From Bacillota bacterium (GTDB lineage: Bacteria > Bacillota > Clostridia > Christensenellales > Aristaeellaceae), in NCBI GenBank assembly GCA_023458835.1, contig JAEWWY010000327.1:1-21816 (forward strand): a stretch of 21,816 nucleotides of DNA, read 5' to 3'. The translations under genes were made by a program, and so were the position numbers. The notes below the pieces were generated by a model that was not told the origin of the DNA, ran no database searches, and saw only the letters and a program-made list of their open reading frames with translations. Positions 1-6,569 of this stretch are shown here, piece by piece (within the stretch, counting starts at the first letter, position 1; each line of letters starts with the position of its first letter).

Positions 1-468
1 GTGCCGCTGGTATGGGGCATCGCCGCCCTGGCCGGGCTGAAAACCCCGAAGGTGGAAGGCGCGACGGGGGACCTGGATACCAATTACGAGGGCAAGGTGG
101 AGGCGGTGGTTTCAGCGCTTGCGGCCGGAGATGATTTTGCGGTGCTCCATGTGGAAGCCCCAGATGAAATGTCCCACGCAGGGGATCTTTCCAAAAAGCT
201 GGAGGCCATACGCAGGCTGGACCGGCGCGTCATCGGGCCGCTGCTTGACAGGCTGCCCGCCCTGGGGGATTTCCGCCTGCTGATGCTGAGCGATCACCTG
301 ACGCTGCTTGATACCAGGGGCCACGACGGTTCCCCTGTACCCTGGGCGCTGTACGACAGCCGCCGCCCCGGCACGCCGGGCAAGCTGGATGAGGAAACAG
401 CCGCAAGGGGGCTGTATTTGAAGGAAGGCACGCAGATCATGGCCCGCCTGTTTGAACAGGATCAATAA
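1..468 (+). CDS. apgM: 2,3-bisphosphoglycerate-independent phosphoglycerate mutase, archaeal type (3' part)
   Basis: This is the C-terminal part of an alkaline-phosphatase-superfamily phosphoglycerate mutase, which interconverts 3- and 2-phosphoglycerate in glycolysis using bound metal ions and no bisphosphoglycerate cofactor. The visible 155 residues contain the family signatures GATGDLDTNYEGK, then HVEAPDEMSHAGD with metal-binding His/Asp residues, and then SDHLTLLDTRGHDGSPVPW, equivalent to the usual PDHPTP...RTH...DPVP stretch. The family is about 400 residues long, so the gene begins before the window. The GTG at position 1 is therefore read as an internal valine codon, not a start. The usual Pro residues in the DHPTP motif are replaced (DHLTL), a small departure from the family. 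The reading frame ends at TAA 466-468. Identification is by motif order; a homoserine-kinase-like relative in the same family is the main alternative. Confidence 0.85.
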   Translation: MPLVWGIAALAGLKTPKVEGATGDLDTNYEGKVEAVVSALAAGDDFAVLHVEAPDEMSHAGDLSKKLEAIRRLDRRVIGPLLDRLPALGDFRLLMLSDHLTLLDTRGHDGSPVPWALYDSRRPGTPGKLDEETAARGLYLKEGTQIMARLFEQDQ

Positions 469-481
469 ATTTTTCCCTTAT

Positions 482-510
482 GTTTCAACCGGCGGAATAC
501 GTGGTATATA
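482..510 (+). promoter_or_regulatory. Possible sigma-A promoter with extended -10 for the 46-aa ORF
   Basis: The -10 is TATATA at 505-510, preceded by TGG (502-504), which makes an extended -10 (TGn). The -35 candidate at 482-487 (GTTTCA) with 17 bp spacing is weak. The site lies just downstream of the mutase gene and about 30 bp before the small ORF. Confidence 0.4.
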
Positions 511-542
511 AAAAGCAAGAAACCCGCCAGGAGGTGACAGAA

Positions 543-683
543 ATGGAGAAATCCCGCAACGATGTAATTGATCCCAAGCGGCAAGACCTGGAGGAGGATA
601 TCTCCTTCGATGAAAGCGTATGCTCCGCGGAGTTTCCGGAGGGTTGTACCCTGCCGGTCAGCGAGCAGCTCGACCAGCCTTAA
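543..683 (+). CDS. Small acidic protein of unknown function (46 aa)
   Basis: I do not recognise this protein. It starts at an ATG preceded by a strong CCAGGAGGTGA ribosome binding site at normal spacing. It is followed 30 bp after the stop by a very strong terminator. It has its own possible extended -10 promoter. These signals make it more credible than a random 46-codon frame. The product is strongly acidic (DLEEDISFDES), has two cysteines 11 residues apart (C27, C35 region), no membrane segment and no signal peptide. An in-frame upstream ATG at 480 exists but lacks a ribosome binding site. It could be a small regulatory or spore-associated protein, but nothing in the sequence proves this. 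Confidence 0.55.
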   Translation: MEKSRNDVIDPKRQDLEEDISFDESVCSAEFPEGCTLPVSEQLDQP

Positions 684-715
684 AGGATCCATATCATAAG
701 GCTGTTTGCATAATA

Positions 716-753
716 GCCCCGCCCCTGTTTGCATACAGGGGCGGGGCGCTTTG
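716..753 (+). terminator. Strong intrinsic terminator after the 46-aa ORF
   Basis: A perfect 12-bp GC-rich stem (716-727 with 736-747) has an 8-nt loop (TTTGCATA). It is followed by GCTTTGTGTG, a short T-rich tract. It separates the + genes from the convergent BofC-like gene ending at 782 and may work in both directions. Confidence 0.8.
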
Positions 754-781
754 TGTGCCGGCGAGGCGGCAAATGCCATTC

Positions 782-1390
782 TCAGCTTTCAATGCTCTCC
801 AGCCACTGTTCCACTTCCTTCAGGCTGTCAAAGCCTTTGCCCAGGCGGACCTCCTCCTGGGTGGATTCGGGCAGGGAGTCCATATCGATTTCCAGGGACC
901 GTACAAAGGCCATGGCGTCGCCATATTTGTTTTCAAACAGGCTGAGCACACCCGCTTCATCCGGCATCAGCACCACATGCTGGGCGCAGTAAAGGGGGAA
1001 CTGCCGCGCCATGGTGACCCGCTTGGGCAAAAACTCCGTCACCTGCCACCCGTCATAGGCGGCCTCCAGCTCCTGGCGCGTTTTTCCCACAAGCTCCTGG
1101 GAAATCGGCGTCCGCCTCTCTATCTTATGGTCGCAGCGGCTGTAGCTTATCTGCTGAACCAGTTCGCATCCGGCTTCCACGCGGGAGGGCTGCGTTCCCG
1201 CCGCATCCGCCGCGTTTTCCGGCGGCGGAGTAGTATTCAGGTCGGGGGCGGCCGCATCCCGCGGGTACAGCCCGATAATGAGCAGCACGGCGGCGGCTAC
1301 CAAGGTAGCTGCGCCCAAAAGTACTTGCCGGTTGATGGGAAGCGCCTTTCCCCATTTCTTTTTTTGGCCGCCCTGCCCTTTTGATTGCAT
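782..1390 (-). CDS. Membrane-anchored BofC-like protein
   Basis: The 202-residue product starts with a basic stretch (KKKWGK), then one membrane segment at about residues 25-42 (VLLGAATLVAAAVLLIIGLY), a Pro/Ala-rich linker, and a domain from about residue 85. That domain resembles the C-terminal domain of BofC (bypass of forespore C): a Cys-containing CDHKIERRTPI strand, a helix ending in AYDGW, then FPLYCAQHVVLMPDEAGVLSLFENK and an IDMDSLPE...L..G.. tail. In B. subtilis BofC is a forespore-secreted inhibitor of the SpoIVB protease, and spoIVB is present at 15905. The start at 1390 was chosen for its AAGGATGG ribosome binding site. A longer in-frame reading would overlap the promoter and coding region of the HAD gene. 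The protein is anchored here rather than having an obvious cleavable signal. Family call is by pattern only. Confidence 0.65.
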   Translation of the reverse strand: MQSKGQGGQKKKWGKALPINRQVLLGAATLVAAAVLLIIGLYPRDAAAPDLNTTPPPENAADAAGTQPSRVEAGCELVQQISYSRCDHKIERRTPISQELVGKTRQELEAAYDGWQVTEFLPKRVTMARQFPLYCAQHVVLMPDEAGVLSLFENKYGDAMAFVRSLEIDMDSLPESTQEEVRLGKGFDSLKEVEQWLESIES

Positions 1391-1423
1391 GAAATCTCGC
1401 CATCCTTTTCCTGCTGATGGCTT

Positions 1424-1452
1424 CATTATGCCCCAAACGCGCAATTGCATGC
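1424..1452 (-). promoter_or_regulatory. Candidate sigma-G-type promoter for the bofC-like gene
   Basis: On the minus strand GCATG (1452-1448) is followed after 17 bp by CATAATG (1430-1424). The known forespore sigma-G consensus is close to GHATA, 17-18 bp, CATnnTA. The expected start lies about 25 bp upstream of the ATG at 1390. Confidence 0.45.
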
Positions 1453-1473
1453 CTATCCTGCTTGTGGTACAAT
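1445..1473 (+). promoter_or_regulatory. Sigma-A promoter for the HAD phosphatase
   Basis: TTGCAT (1445-1450), a 17-bp spacer and TACAAT (1468-1473), about 30 bp before the ATG at 1502. It overlaps the candidate promoter of the divergent bofC-like gene. Confidence 0.7.
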
Positions 1474-1501
1474 GTGCGGGTCTTGTAAGGAAGGTGGAAT
1501 C

Positions 1502-2146
1502 ATGAGCACACGGGCTGTATTGTTTGATTTGGACGGAACGCTTTTGAACACGCTTGAGGATATTGCCGACAGCATGAACCGGGCGCTTTTGGAAAACGGG
1601 CTGCCGGAGCATCCGCTGGACGCTTACCGCTATTTTGTGGGCGACGGGGTGAAAACGCTTGCGCAGCGCACCACGGGCTTCCGGGAGGAACTGGTCCCCG
1701 CAGTTCTTGCGGCATATCAGGCTTATTACGCGGCGGGATGCCGGAACAAGACCAGGCCGTATGAGGGGATCATGGACATGCTGGAGGAGCTTGCGCGGCA
1801 CGGGCTGTCCCTGTGCGTTTTTTCCAACAAGCCGCATCAGGATACGCTGAATGTGATGGCGCATTATTTCCCGCGCATCCGCTTTGATGCCATAAGGGGC
1901 CAAAAAGAAAACGTGCCGGTGAAGCCCGACCCCACCGGCGCGCTTGACATTGCCAGGGAGCTGGGCATTTCTCCGGAAGCGTTTTTGTATGCGGGGGATA
2001 CGGGGGTAGACATGGCCTGCGCCAACGCGGCAGGAATGATTCCGGTAGGGGTGCTGTGGGGCTTCAGGCCAAAGGAGGAGCTTGCAGCGCACCATGCCCG
2101 CCATCTTATTGAAAAGCCGGAAGAGCTTTTGATGCTTCTTTCGTAA
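1502..2146 (+). CDS. HAD-family hydrolase, phosphoglycolate phosphatase-like
   Basis: This 214-residue cytosolic protein shows all four HAD motifs. Motif I is DLDGT with nucleophile Asp9 and Asp11. Motif II is the FSNKP stretch. Motif III is the lysine in PVKPDP, and motif IV is GDTGVDM. The helical cap between motifs I and II (about residues 18-85) is the C1 cap of Gph/PpaX-type phosphatases, which remove phosphate from 2-phosphoglycolate or similar small substrates. Length fits the family. The start at 1502 follows AAGGAAGGTGG; an earlier in-frame ATG at 1445 lies inside the -35 element and is rejected. The gene appears monocistronic and converges on the unknown membrane gene ending at 2153. 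Substrate cannot be fixed from sequence; pyrophosphatase PpaX is an alternative. Confidence 0.88.
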   Translation: MSTRAVLFDLDGTLLNTLEDIADSMNRALLENGLPEHPLDAYRYFVGDGVKTLAQRTTGFREELVPAVLAAYQAYYAAGCRNKTRPYEGIMDMLEELARHGLSLCVFSNKPHQDTLNVMAHYFPRIRFDAIRGQKENVPVKPDPTGALDIARELGISPEAFLYAGDTGVDMACANAAGMIPVGVLWGFRPKEELAAHHARHLIEKPEELLMLLS

Positions 2147-2152
2147 AGCCGC

Positions 2153-2668
2153 TTATTCCCCGCCGGGAAGGGCCGGAGTCCCCTCGGTCAGCAGCGGCTG
2201 CTCACGGATCACGATGGGCGGGACCATGGCCGTATGCATTTCATGAAGCCTTTGGGTGCGCATCATCACCCGCCGCCCGGTCAGCAGCTTCAGCCGGCAC
2301 CGGTCAAACAGAGCCCGGACGCCGATGGTCAAAGGGACGGCGGCGAACACCCCCGCAGTTCCCAGCACATAGGCGCCGACACCCATGGCCGCGCCCGATT
2401 TGGCCATTCGGAAAGCGGCATCCCTGAGCCCCGTATGGGCAGGCTTGCGCCCCAAAAGCACCTTGGCCTGCTCGGTTACGGCAATGATCACAAAAGGCAG
2501 CGCGGCGCAGGCTCCGCCCAGCAGATCGTCCAGGATGCCGGCCTCGTCCAGGATGCCGGCTTCCACGCAAATCTCATCCATGTAATTCAGGCTGGCGGCC
2601 AGCGAATCAATCAGCGTATCCCGCCGCCGCTTTTGATACCCTTTTACGATCTCCTCATAGGAACGCAT
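2153..2668 (-). CDS. Hypothetical membrane protein (171 aa)
   Basis: I do not recognise a family. The N-terminal 30 residues are charged (YQKRRRDTLIDSL). Two hydrophobic segments follow: about residues 50-66 (LLGGACAALPFVIIAVT) and about 90-115 (GAAMGVGAYVLGTAGVFAAVPLTIGV). The C-terminal tail is basic and then Pro-rich. The acidic loop before the first segment contains the duplication EAGILD-EAGILD, encoded by an exact 18-bp tandem repeat. The start has an excellent GGAGG ribosome binding site. The gene lies 22 bp downstream of the tail-anchored coiled-coil gene and is probably in one transcript with it, so the two may work together at the membrane. Confidence 0.7.
   Translation of the reverse strand: MRSYEEIVKGYQKRRRDTLIDSLAASLNYMDEICVEAGILDEAGILDDLLGGACAALPFVIIAVTEQAKVLLGRKPAHTGLRDAAFRMAKSGAAMGVGAYVLGTAGVFAAVPLTIGVRALFDRCRLKLLTGRRVMMRTQRLHEMHTAMVPPIVIREQPLLTEGTPALPGGE
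2526..2561 (-). repeat. 18-bp tandem duplication inside the hypothetical membrane gene
   Basis: Two adjacent 18-bp copies (2526-2543 and 2544-2561) differ only in the final base on the + strand. The length is a multiple of three, so the frame is kept and the motif EAGILD is doubled. Confidence 0.85.
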
Positions 2669-2690
2669 AAAAAGCCTCCTTTGCGCGGCT

Positions 2691-3116
2691 TTATTTCAAT
2701 AGATTCAGAACCGTCACAATGATCCAGGCCCCCGCTGTGATGGCGGCCAGCACCGTCACCTGGGAAAGGATCACGTTCTTTTTCCCTTGCTTGAGCTGCT
2801 TTGATTCCAGCGCCTGCAGCCGCTTTTGCATATCATTCAGGCGGAATAGGAGCTCCTTTTGGGATTGCTCCCATTTCGTTTGAAGCTCTTCCCGGCTGTC
2901 CAGCGCCTGCTGCGATAAAATGGCCTGCTGCGCGCAAAGCCCTTCCACTTCCTTGCGCAGGCGCATCTGGTCATCATAGAGCCCTTCCGTCACCACCGTC
3001 ATCTCGCTGGTGAAGGACTCCACCAGGTTCTGCACATCCGGCCCCTTGATCGCCTGGAGCGCCCCGCCGATCAGCTCTCTGGGCTTTTTGATGATATTTG
3101 CAAGCTTTTCCGCCAT
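2691..3116 (-). CDS. Hypothetical tail-anchored coiled-coil protein (141 aa)
   Basis: No family is recognised. Residues 1-30 are a basic amphipathic region. Residues about 45-110 are rich in Glu, Gln, Lys and Leu with heptad-like spacing (LRKEVEGL, LQTKWEQSQKELLFRLNDMQKRLQALE is the densest part) and should form a coiled coil. Residues about 118-139 (VTVLAAITAGAWIIVTVLNLL) form one C-terminal membrane anchor, leaving almost nothing beyond it. This architecture suggests a cytosolic rod fixed to the membrane. The start at 3116 has a GGAAAGGAG ribosome binding site and a well-formed promoter upstream. It is the first gene of a two-gene unit with the 171-residue membrane protein. Confidence 0.7.
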   Translation of the reverse strand: MAEKLANIIKKPRELIGGALQAIKGPDVQNLVESFTSEMTVVTEGLYDDQMRLRKEVEGLCAQQAILSQQALDSREELQTKWEQSQKELLFRLNDMQKRLQALESKQLKQGKKNVILSQVTVLAAITAGAWIIVTVLNLLK

Positions 3117-3142
3117 ATATACGCTCCTTTCCGGATAGATGC

Positions 3143-3171
3143 ATCATACCATATTCCCGGAAAAGTTACAA
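3143..3171 (-). promoter_or_regulatory. Sigma-A promoter for the two-gene membrane unit
   Basis: On the minus strand TTGTAA (3171-3166), 17 bp, TATGAT (3148-3143), about 27 bp before the ATG at 3116. Confidence 0.7.
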
Positions 3172-3228
3172 ATAGCCATAGCGCAGGCAGGGCAAAGCAC
3201 GTATACTCTTTACAAGGGAGGGAAAACC

Positions 3229-3855
3229 ATGTGGGTAGACTTAAGCTGGCCGGTTGTGGACGGCATGCCGGTATATCCCGGTGACAGGCCAACGCGGCTC
3301 ATACAGGAAAAATGGCTGGAAAGGGACTTCTACGCCGCCTTTGCCCTTGATACGGGGCTGCACGCGGGCACCCATATGGACGCGCCCATGCATCTGGTCG
3401 CCCATGCGCCCGGCATGGCGGAAATACCGCTTTCCCGCTGCTTTGCCGAAGGGATCCTGCTGGATGTGCGCGGGCAAAAGGAAATCCAAAGGCCGGACCT
3501 GCCCAGGGGCGCGCTTGCCGGAAGGGCGGTGCTTCTTCGAACCGGCATGGAAACGGCCTACGGCACCGAAAGGTATTACAGCGGCCACCCGGTCGTGTCC
3601 ATGGATCTGGCTGAATTTCTTGTGCGGGAGAATATCGCCTTTCTGGGGATGGACATGCCCTCCCCGGATGAGCCGCCCTTTCCGGTGCATAAGCTGCTGC
3701 TGGCCGCCGGCATCCCCATCGTGGAAAACATGCGGGGGCTTGAAGGGCTATCCGGCGCCTTTGAGGTGGCGGCCTTCCCGCTGAACATCCATGCGGAGGC
3801 CAGCCCGGTGCGCGCCGCGGCGCGGCTTTTTCATGACAAAAGCAGCCGGCCATGA
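3229..3855 (+). CDS. Cyclase family protein (kynurenine formamidase-like metal hydrolase)
   Basis: This 208-residue protein carries the signature HxGTHxDxPxH as H45-A-G47-T-H49-M-D51-A-P53-M-H55. That motif binds the metal in the cyclase family that includes bacterial kynurenine formamidase (KynB) and isatin hydrolase. The N-terminal DLSWPVVDGMPVYPGD and the later GMDMPSPDEPPFPVHKLLL are also typical. Such enzymes hydrolyse N-formylkynurenine or related amides and cyclic substrates. No tryptophan-catabolism genes are nearby, so the substrate is open. The start at 3229 was chosen for the AAGGGAGGG ribosome binding site; the earlier in-frame ATG at 3139 lies in the divergent promoter. The last codons overlap the -35 element of the next gene's promoter. 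Confidence 0.88.
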   Translation: MWVDLSWPVVDGMPVYPGDRPTRLIQEKWLERDFYAAFALDTGLHAGTHMDAPMHLVAHAPGMAEIPLSRCFAEGILLDVRGQKEIQRPDLPRGALAGRAVLLRTGMETAYGTERYYSGHPVVSMDLAEFLVRENIAFLGMDMPSPDEPPFPVHKLLLAAGIPIVENMRGLEGLSGAFEVAAFPLNIHAEASPVRAAARLFHDKSSRP

Positions 3856-3861
3856 TATACT
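3833..3861 (+). promoter_or_regulatory. Sigma-A promoter for the ytvI-like operon
   Basis: ATGACA (3833-3838), 17 bp, TATACT (3856-3861), about 28 bp before the ATG at 3890. The -35 lies within the last codons of the cyclase gene. Confidence 0.7.
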
Positions 3862-3889
3862 GGAATAACAATACCAAGGGAGGGATGGG

Positions 3890-5080
3890 ATGGAGGACTT
3901 CTTTACACGGGTGCGCAACTGGAACGCGAAACTGAACGATATCCCCCGTCGTCTGGTCCTGATCGCGCTGGTGGTGGGCATTTGCTTTGTGGCGCTTAAG
4001 CTTCTGCCCCTGTGCTGGCCCTTTGTGCTGGCGCTGCTGTTCGCCATGATCATGGATCCGCTGGTACGGCTTTTGCGCCGGGCCTTTGTCAAAGTGCCCG
4101 TCGGAAACCGCCTGGCCACCATCGTTGCGATGGTCATTGTATTCGGCCTGCTGGGCCTGGGCCTTCGGCTGATTGCCGGGCGCCTGGTGCAGGAGGCCAT
4201 CAGCCTGGCCAGGTCCATCCCGAACATGTGGCGATGGTTCAGCGGCCAGGTAACGGCCTGGGTGGGAGGGATCAGCCAGCAATACGCGGAGGTCCTGCCC
4301 CTCGACCTGAATGACACTGTGAGCAAGCTGCTCAAGGAGGCGGAAAACGCGCTGATCCCCCTGGCCCGGACTGTCGCCGGGGGCGCATGGACAACGGTAT
4401 CCTCCGTACCGGTGATGATCCTGTCGGTGGTGCTTACCATCATGGGCACCTATTACCTGAGCAGCGACCGGGAGCATATCTTCGCCTTCTTTCACCGGAC
4501 CTTCCCGGCGGAGATGGTCCGCAAGAGCATTCTTCTCAAGCGTGACATATTCAAGGCGCTGTTTGGCCAGATACGGGCGCAGCTATTGGTTTCCCTGCTG
4601 ATCACCGTCGTGGTTTTGCTTGGGCTGATCATCCAGCAAAAGCCCTATTGGCTGTTGCTGGGCTTTTTGATTGGCCTGGTGGACGCGCTGCCCGTGCTGG
4701 GCGCGGGGCTTTTCCTGATCCCCTGGTCCCTGATCGGCTTTGTGACAGGGGATACCGCCACGGGGATCGGCATGGCGCTGCAGTACCTGGCAGTGGTAGT
4801 GGCCAGGCAGATCGCCGAACCCCGCATCGTGGGCAAAAGCCTGGGGCTCTACCCCCTGGCTACCATGATGGTCATGTTCGCGGGACTGCAAATCACCGGC
4901 AATGTGCTGGGCCTTTTGCTGGGCCCCATCCTTTTGAACCTGATCAAGGTTGTGCTCCGGGCCGACAGCGGGGCGGAAATCCCCCCCATCATACCCAGGC
5001 CGAAGTTTACCTTCAAGCGTTTTGCCAAGGGCGCAAAGCCGGATGCGCAGGCGCCGGACGCGGCGCGCCCGGAAAAGTAG
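3890..5080 (+). CDS. AI-2E family transporter, YtvI-like membrane protein
   Basis: This 396-residue polytopic membrane protein belongs to the AI-2E exporter/permease family. Two or three membrane helices lie in residues 20-60 and 75-95, followed by a mostly non-membrane region of about 100-160 rich in amphipathic helix. Further helices run from about residue 170 onward. The conserved C-terminal block includes GLVDALPVLGAGLFLIPWSLIGF, QIAEPRIVGKSLGLYPLATMMVMF and GLLLGPILL, which are diagnostic. Within the family, the arrangement is like YtvI of spore formers. The transported substrate is not established for most members, and AI-2 export should not be assumed. The start follows AAGGGAGGG at suitable spacing. 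The gene leads an operon with the methyltransferase (18-bp gap) and the YwlG-like gene. Confidence 0.88.
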   Translation: MEDFFTRVRNWNAKLNDIPRRLVLIALVVGICFVALKLLPLCWPFVLALLFAMIMDPLVRLLRRAFVKVPVGNRLATIVAMVIVFGLLGLGLRLIAGRLVQEAISLARSIPNMWRWFSGQVTAWVGGISQQYAEVLPLDLNDTVSKLLKEAENALIPLARTVAGGAWTTVSSVPVMILSVVLTIMGTYYLSSDREHIFAFFHRTFPAEMVRKSILLKRDIFKALFGQIRAQLLVSLLITVVVLLGLIIQQKPYWLLLGFLIGLVDALPVLGAGLFLIPWSLIGFVTGDTATGIGMALQYLAVVVARQIAEPRIVGKSLGLYPLATMMVMFAGLQITGNVLGLLLGPILLNLIKVVLRADSGAEIPPIIPRPKFTFKRFAKGAKPDAQAPDAARPEK

Positions 5081-5098
5081 TCGGGAAAGGAGCCCCAA

Positions 5099-5827
5099 AT
5101 GCCCAGCCTGGAAGCATATCACAGCGGCCTTTCCTACTCCTATGCGCCGGGGGTGTTCCCCTCCCTGGAGTGCTTGAAATTCAGGCCCGATGCGGCCCGG
5201 CGGCTGCTTATACACAGCCAGAGCGGAAAGAATGAAGGCGTACGCGCCCTCATCCGCCTGTGCGGGGACCTGCAGATACGGGTGGAGGAAGCGGATAAGG
5301 CCTTAAGCCGCATCTCCGGCAAAGAAAACTGCTACGCCGCCGTGGTTTTTGAAAAGTTTCAGGGCACCCTTTCCATGGAGGCGCCCCATGCGGTGCTCCA
5401 TCATCCGTCCGACGCGGGCAACCTGGGCACCATACTGCGCACGGCGCTGGGCTTTCAAATCATGGACATCGCCGTCATCCGCCCGGCCGCCGATGTGTTT
5501 GATCCCAAGGTGATAAGGGCCAGCATGGGCGCGCTGTTCTCCCTGCGGGTGAGGCAATACGATACATTTGAAGCATACCGGGAGGCTTATCCCGGCCATG
5601 CGCTGTATCCCTTCATGCTGGACGGCTCCTGCCTTCTTGCGGAGGCGGTCAAAAACCGCAGAACGCCTTTTGCCCTGGTGTTCGGCAATGAGGGCAGCGG
5701 CCTTGACCCATCCTTTGCCAGGCTGGGCCAGGCGGTGCGCATCCCCAGCAGCGAGAGAATCGATTCCCTGAACCTGGCGGTGGCGGCAGCCATCGGCATG
5801 TACGCCTTTATGAACCGGGAGGAATAA
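5099..5827 (+). CDS. SpoU/TrmH-type RNA 2'-O-methyltransferase
   Basis: This 242-residue protein is a SPOUT-superfamily methyltransferase that methylates a ribose 2'-OH in tRNA or rRNA using S-adenosylmethionine bound in a trefoil knot. The three SpoU motifs are visible: motif 1 HHPSDAGNLGTILRTA (about residue 100, with the catalytic-type Asn/Arg), motif 2 VFGNEGSGLD (about 195) and motif 3 IPSSERIDSLNLAVAAAIG (about 215-233). The N-terminal 90 residues match the position of the small substrate-binding domain but are poorly conserved. The target nucleotide cannot be told from sequence. The start has an AAAGGAG ribosome binding site. It lies 18 bp after the permease gene and 2 bp before the next gene. 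Confidence 0.9.
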   Translation: MPSLEAYHSGLSYSYAPGVFPSLECLKFRPDAARRLLIHSQSGKNEGVRALIRLCGDLQIRVEEADKALSRISGKENCYAAVVFEKFQGTLSMEAPHAVLHHPSDAGNLGTILRTALGFQIMDIAVIRPAADVFDPKVIRASMGALFSLRVRQYDTFEAYREAYPGHALYPFMLDGSCLLAEAVKNRRTPFALVFGNEGSGLDPSFARLGQAVRIPSSERIDSLNLAVAAAIGMYAFMNREE

Positions 5828-5829
5828 CC

Positions 5830-6369
5830 ATGTACGAGGAGATTACAAAAAGCATCCGGGATGCCGTTTCGTATTTGAAGGGGGAAGGCCGGCTGCAGGA
5901 CGGCGCCATGGTGGTGCTGGGCTGCTCCACCAGCGAGGTGATGGGGGAGCGGATTGGGCGCGGCAGCGTGCCGGAGCTGGGCGAGCATATCGCCAGGGCC
6001 ATGTGGGAGGCCTGCCGGGAAAACCTTCTCATTCCCGCCTTTCAATGCTGTGAGCATTTAAACCGCGCGCTTGTCATGGAACGGGAGGAAATTTACAAAC
6101 GCAACCTGATCCAGGTGCATGCCATTCCCCAGCCCAAGGCGGGGGGCAGCGTTCCAGCCGCCGCCTGGAAGCTGCTCACCCATCCCGGGCTGGCCCAAAG
6201 CATCCAGGCGGATGCCGCCATCGATATAGGCGATACGCTGGTAGGCATGCATATCAGGCCTGTGGCGGTGCCGCTACGCATGGAAATACGCAAAATAGGG
6301 CAGGCCAACCTGGTCATGGCCTATTCCCGGATGCCCTATACCGGCGGCCCCAGGGCGGTATACGAATAG
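5830..6369 (+). CDS. UPF0340/DUF436 family protein (YwlG-like)
   Basis: This 179-residue cytosolic protein matches the TIGR01440/YwlG family in length and in conserved stretches: LGCSTSEVMGERIG near residue 30, FQCCEHLNRALVMER near 70, VHAIPQPKAGGSVPAAAW near 100, ADAAIDIGDTLVGMHIRPVAVP near 137 and the C-terminal YTGGPRAVY. The family has a thiolase-like fold, and its biochemical function is unknown to me. The start is 2 bp after the methyltransferase stop and uses the GGGAGGA inside the end of that gene, indicating translational coupling. It is the last gene of the operon. Confidence 0.9.
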   Translation: MYEEITKSIRDAVSYLKGEGRLQDGAMVVLGCSTSEVMGERIGRGSVPELGEHIARAMWEACRENLLIPAFQCCEHLNRALVMEREEIYKRNLIQVHAIPQPKAGGSVPAAAWKLLTHPGLAQSIQADAAIDIGDTLVGMHIRPVAVPLRMEIRKIGQANLVMAYSRMPYTGGPRAVYE

Positions 6370-6411
6370 ATTCCGCCCGGAAACCTCCGGAGAAATTTCA
6401 GGAATCCAGCC

Positions 6412-6461
6412 TTTTCCGGGGCTGGCGCAGGAGCTTTCGTTCCCGCCCCAGCCCCGGAAAA
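6412..6461. repeat. Perfect 14-bp inverted repeat between the ywlG-like and Na/Pi genes
   Basis: The arm TTTTCCGGGGCTGG (6412-6425) is repeated inverted at 6448-6461 with a 22-nt spacer. Unlike an intrinsic terminator, the outer ends are T-rich on the 5' side and A-rich on the 3' side, so neither strand has a T-tract after the stem. It could still end transcription or act in the DNA. Confidence 0.6.
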
Positions 6462-6464
6462 AAC

Positions 6465-6493
6465 TTTACAAGCCTGTTCCTTCATGTTACGCT
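6465..6493 (+). promoter_or_regulatory. Candidate sigma-A promoter for the Na/Pi cotransporter
   Basis: TTTACA (6465-6470), 17 bp, TACGCT (6488-6493), about 75 bp before the ATG at 6570. It begins immediately after the inverted repeat. Confidence 0.5.
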
Positions 6494-6569
6494 ATAGACG
6501 TTGTGTAGAAAAATGTAGAAGCGGCGCGTAAAAGAGTGAACGCGCCGGACATGCACAGGAGGAATGGGC

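Noticed and set aside
1..3. GTG at the first base as a start codon
   Set aside because: The protein is only the C-terminal third of its family, so the codon is internal to a gene cut by the window edge.
782..2104. 440-codon reading of the bofC-like frame starting at 2104
   Set aside because: The first 238 codons lie antisense to the HAD phosphatase gene and lack any family resemblance; the ATG at 1390 has the ribosome binding site.
3299..4495. Long minus-strand open frame (398 codons) opposite the cyclase and YtvI-like genes
   Set aside because: It is antisense to two well-supported genes, its translation is low-complexity His/Gln/Arg/Pro-rich and has no ribosome binding site; a side effect of GC-rich codon use.
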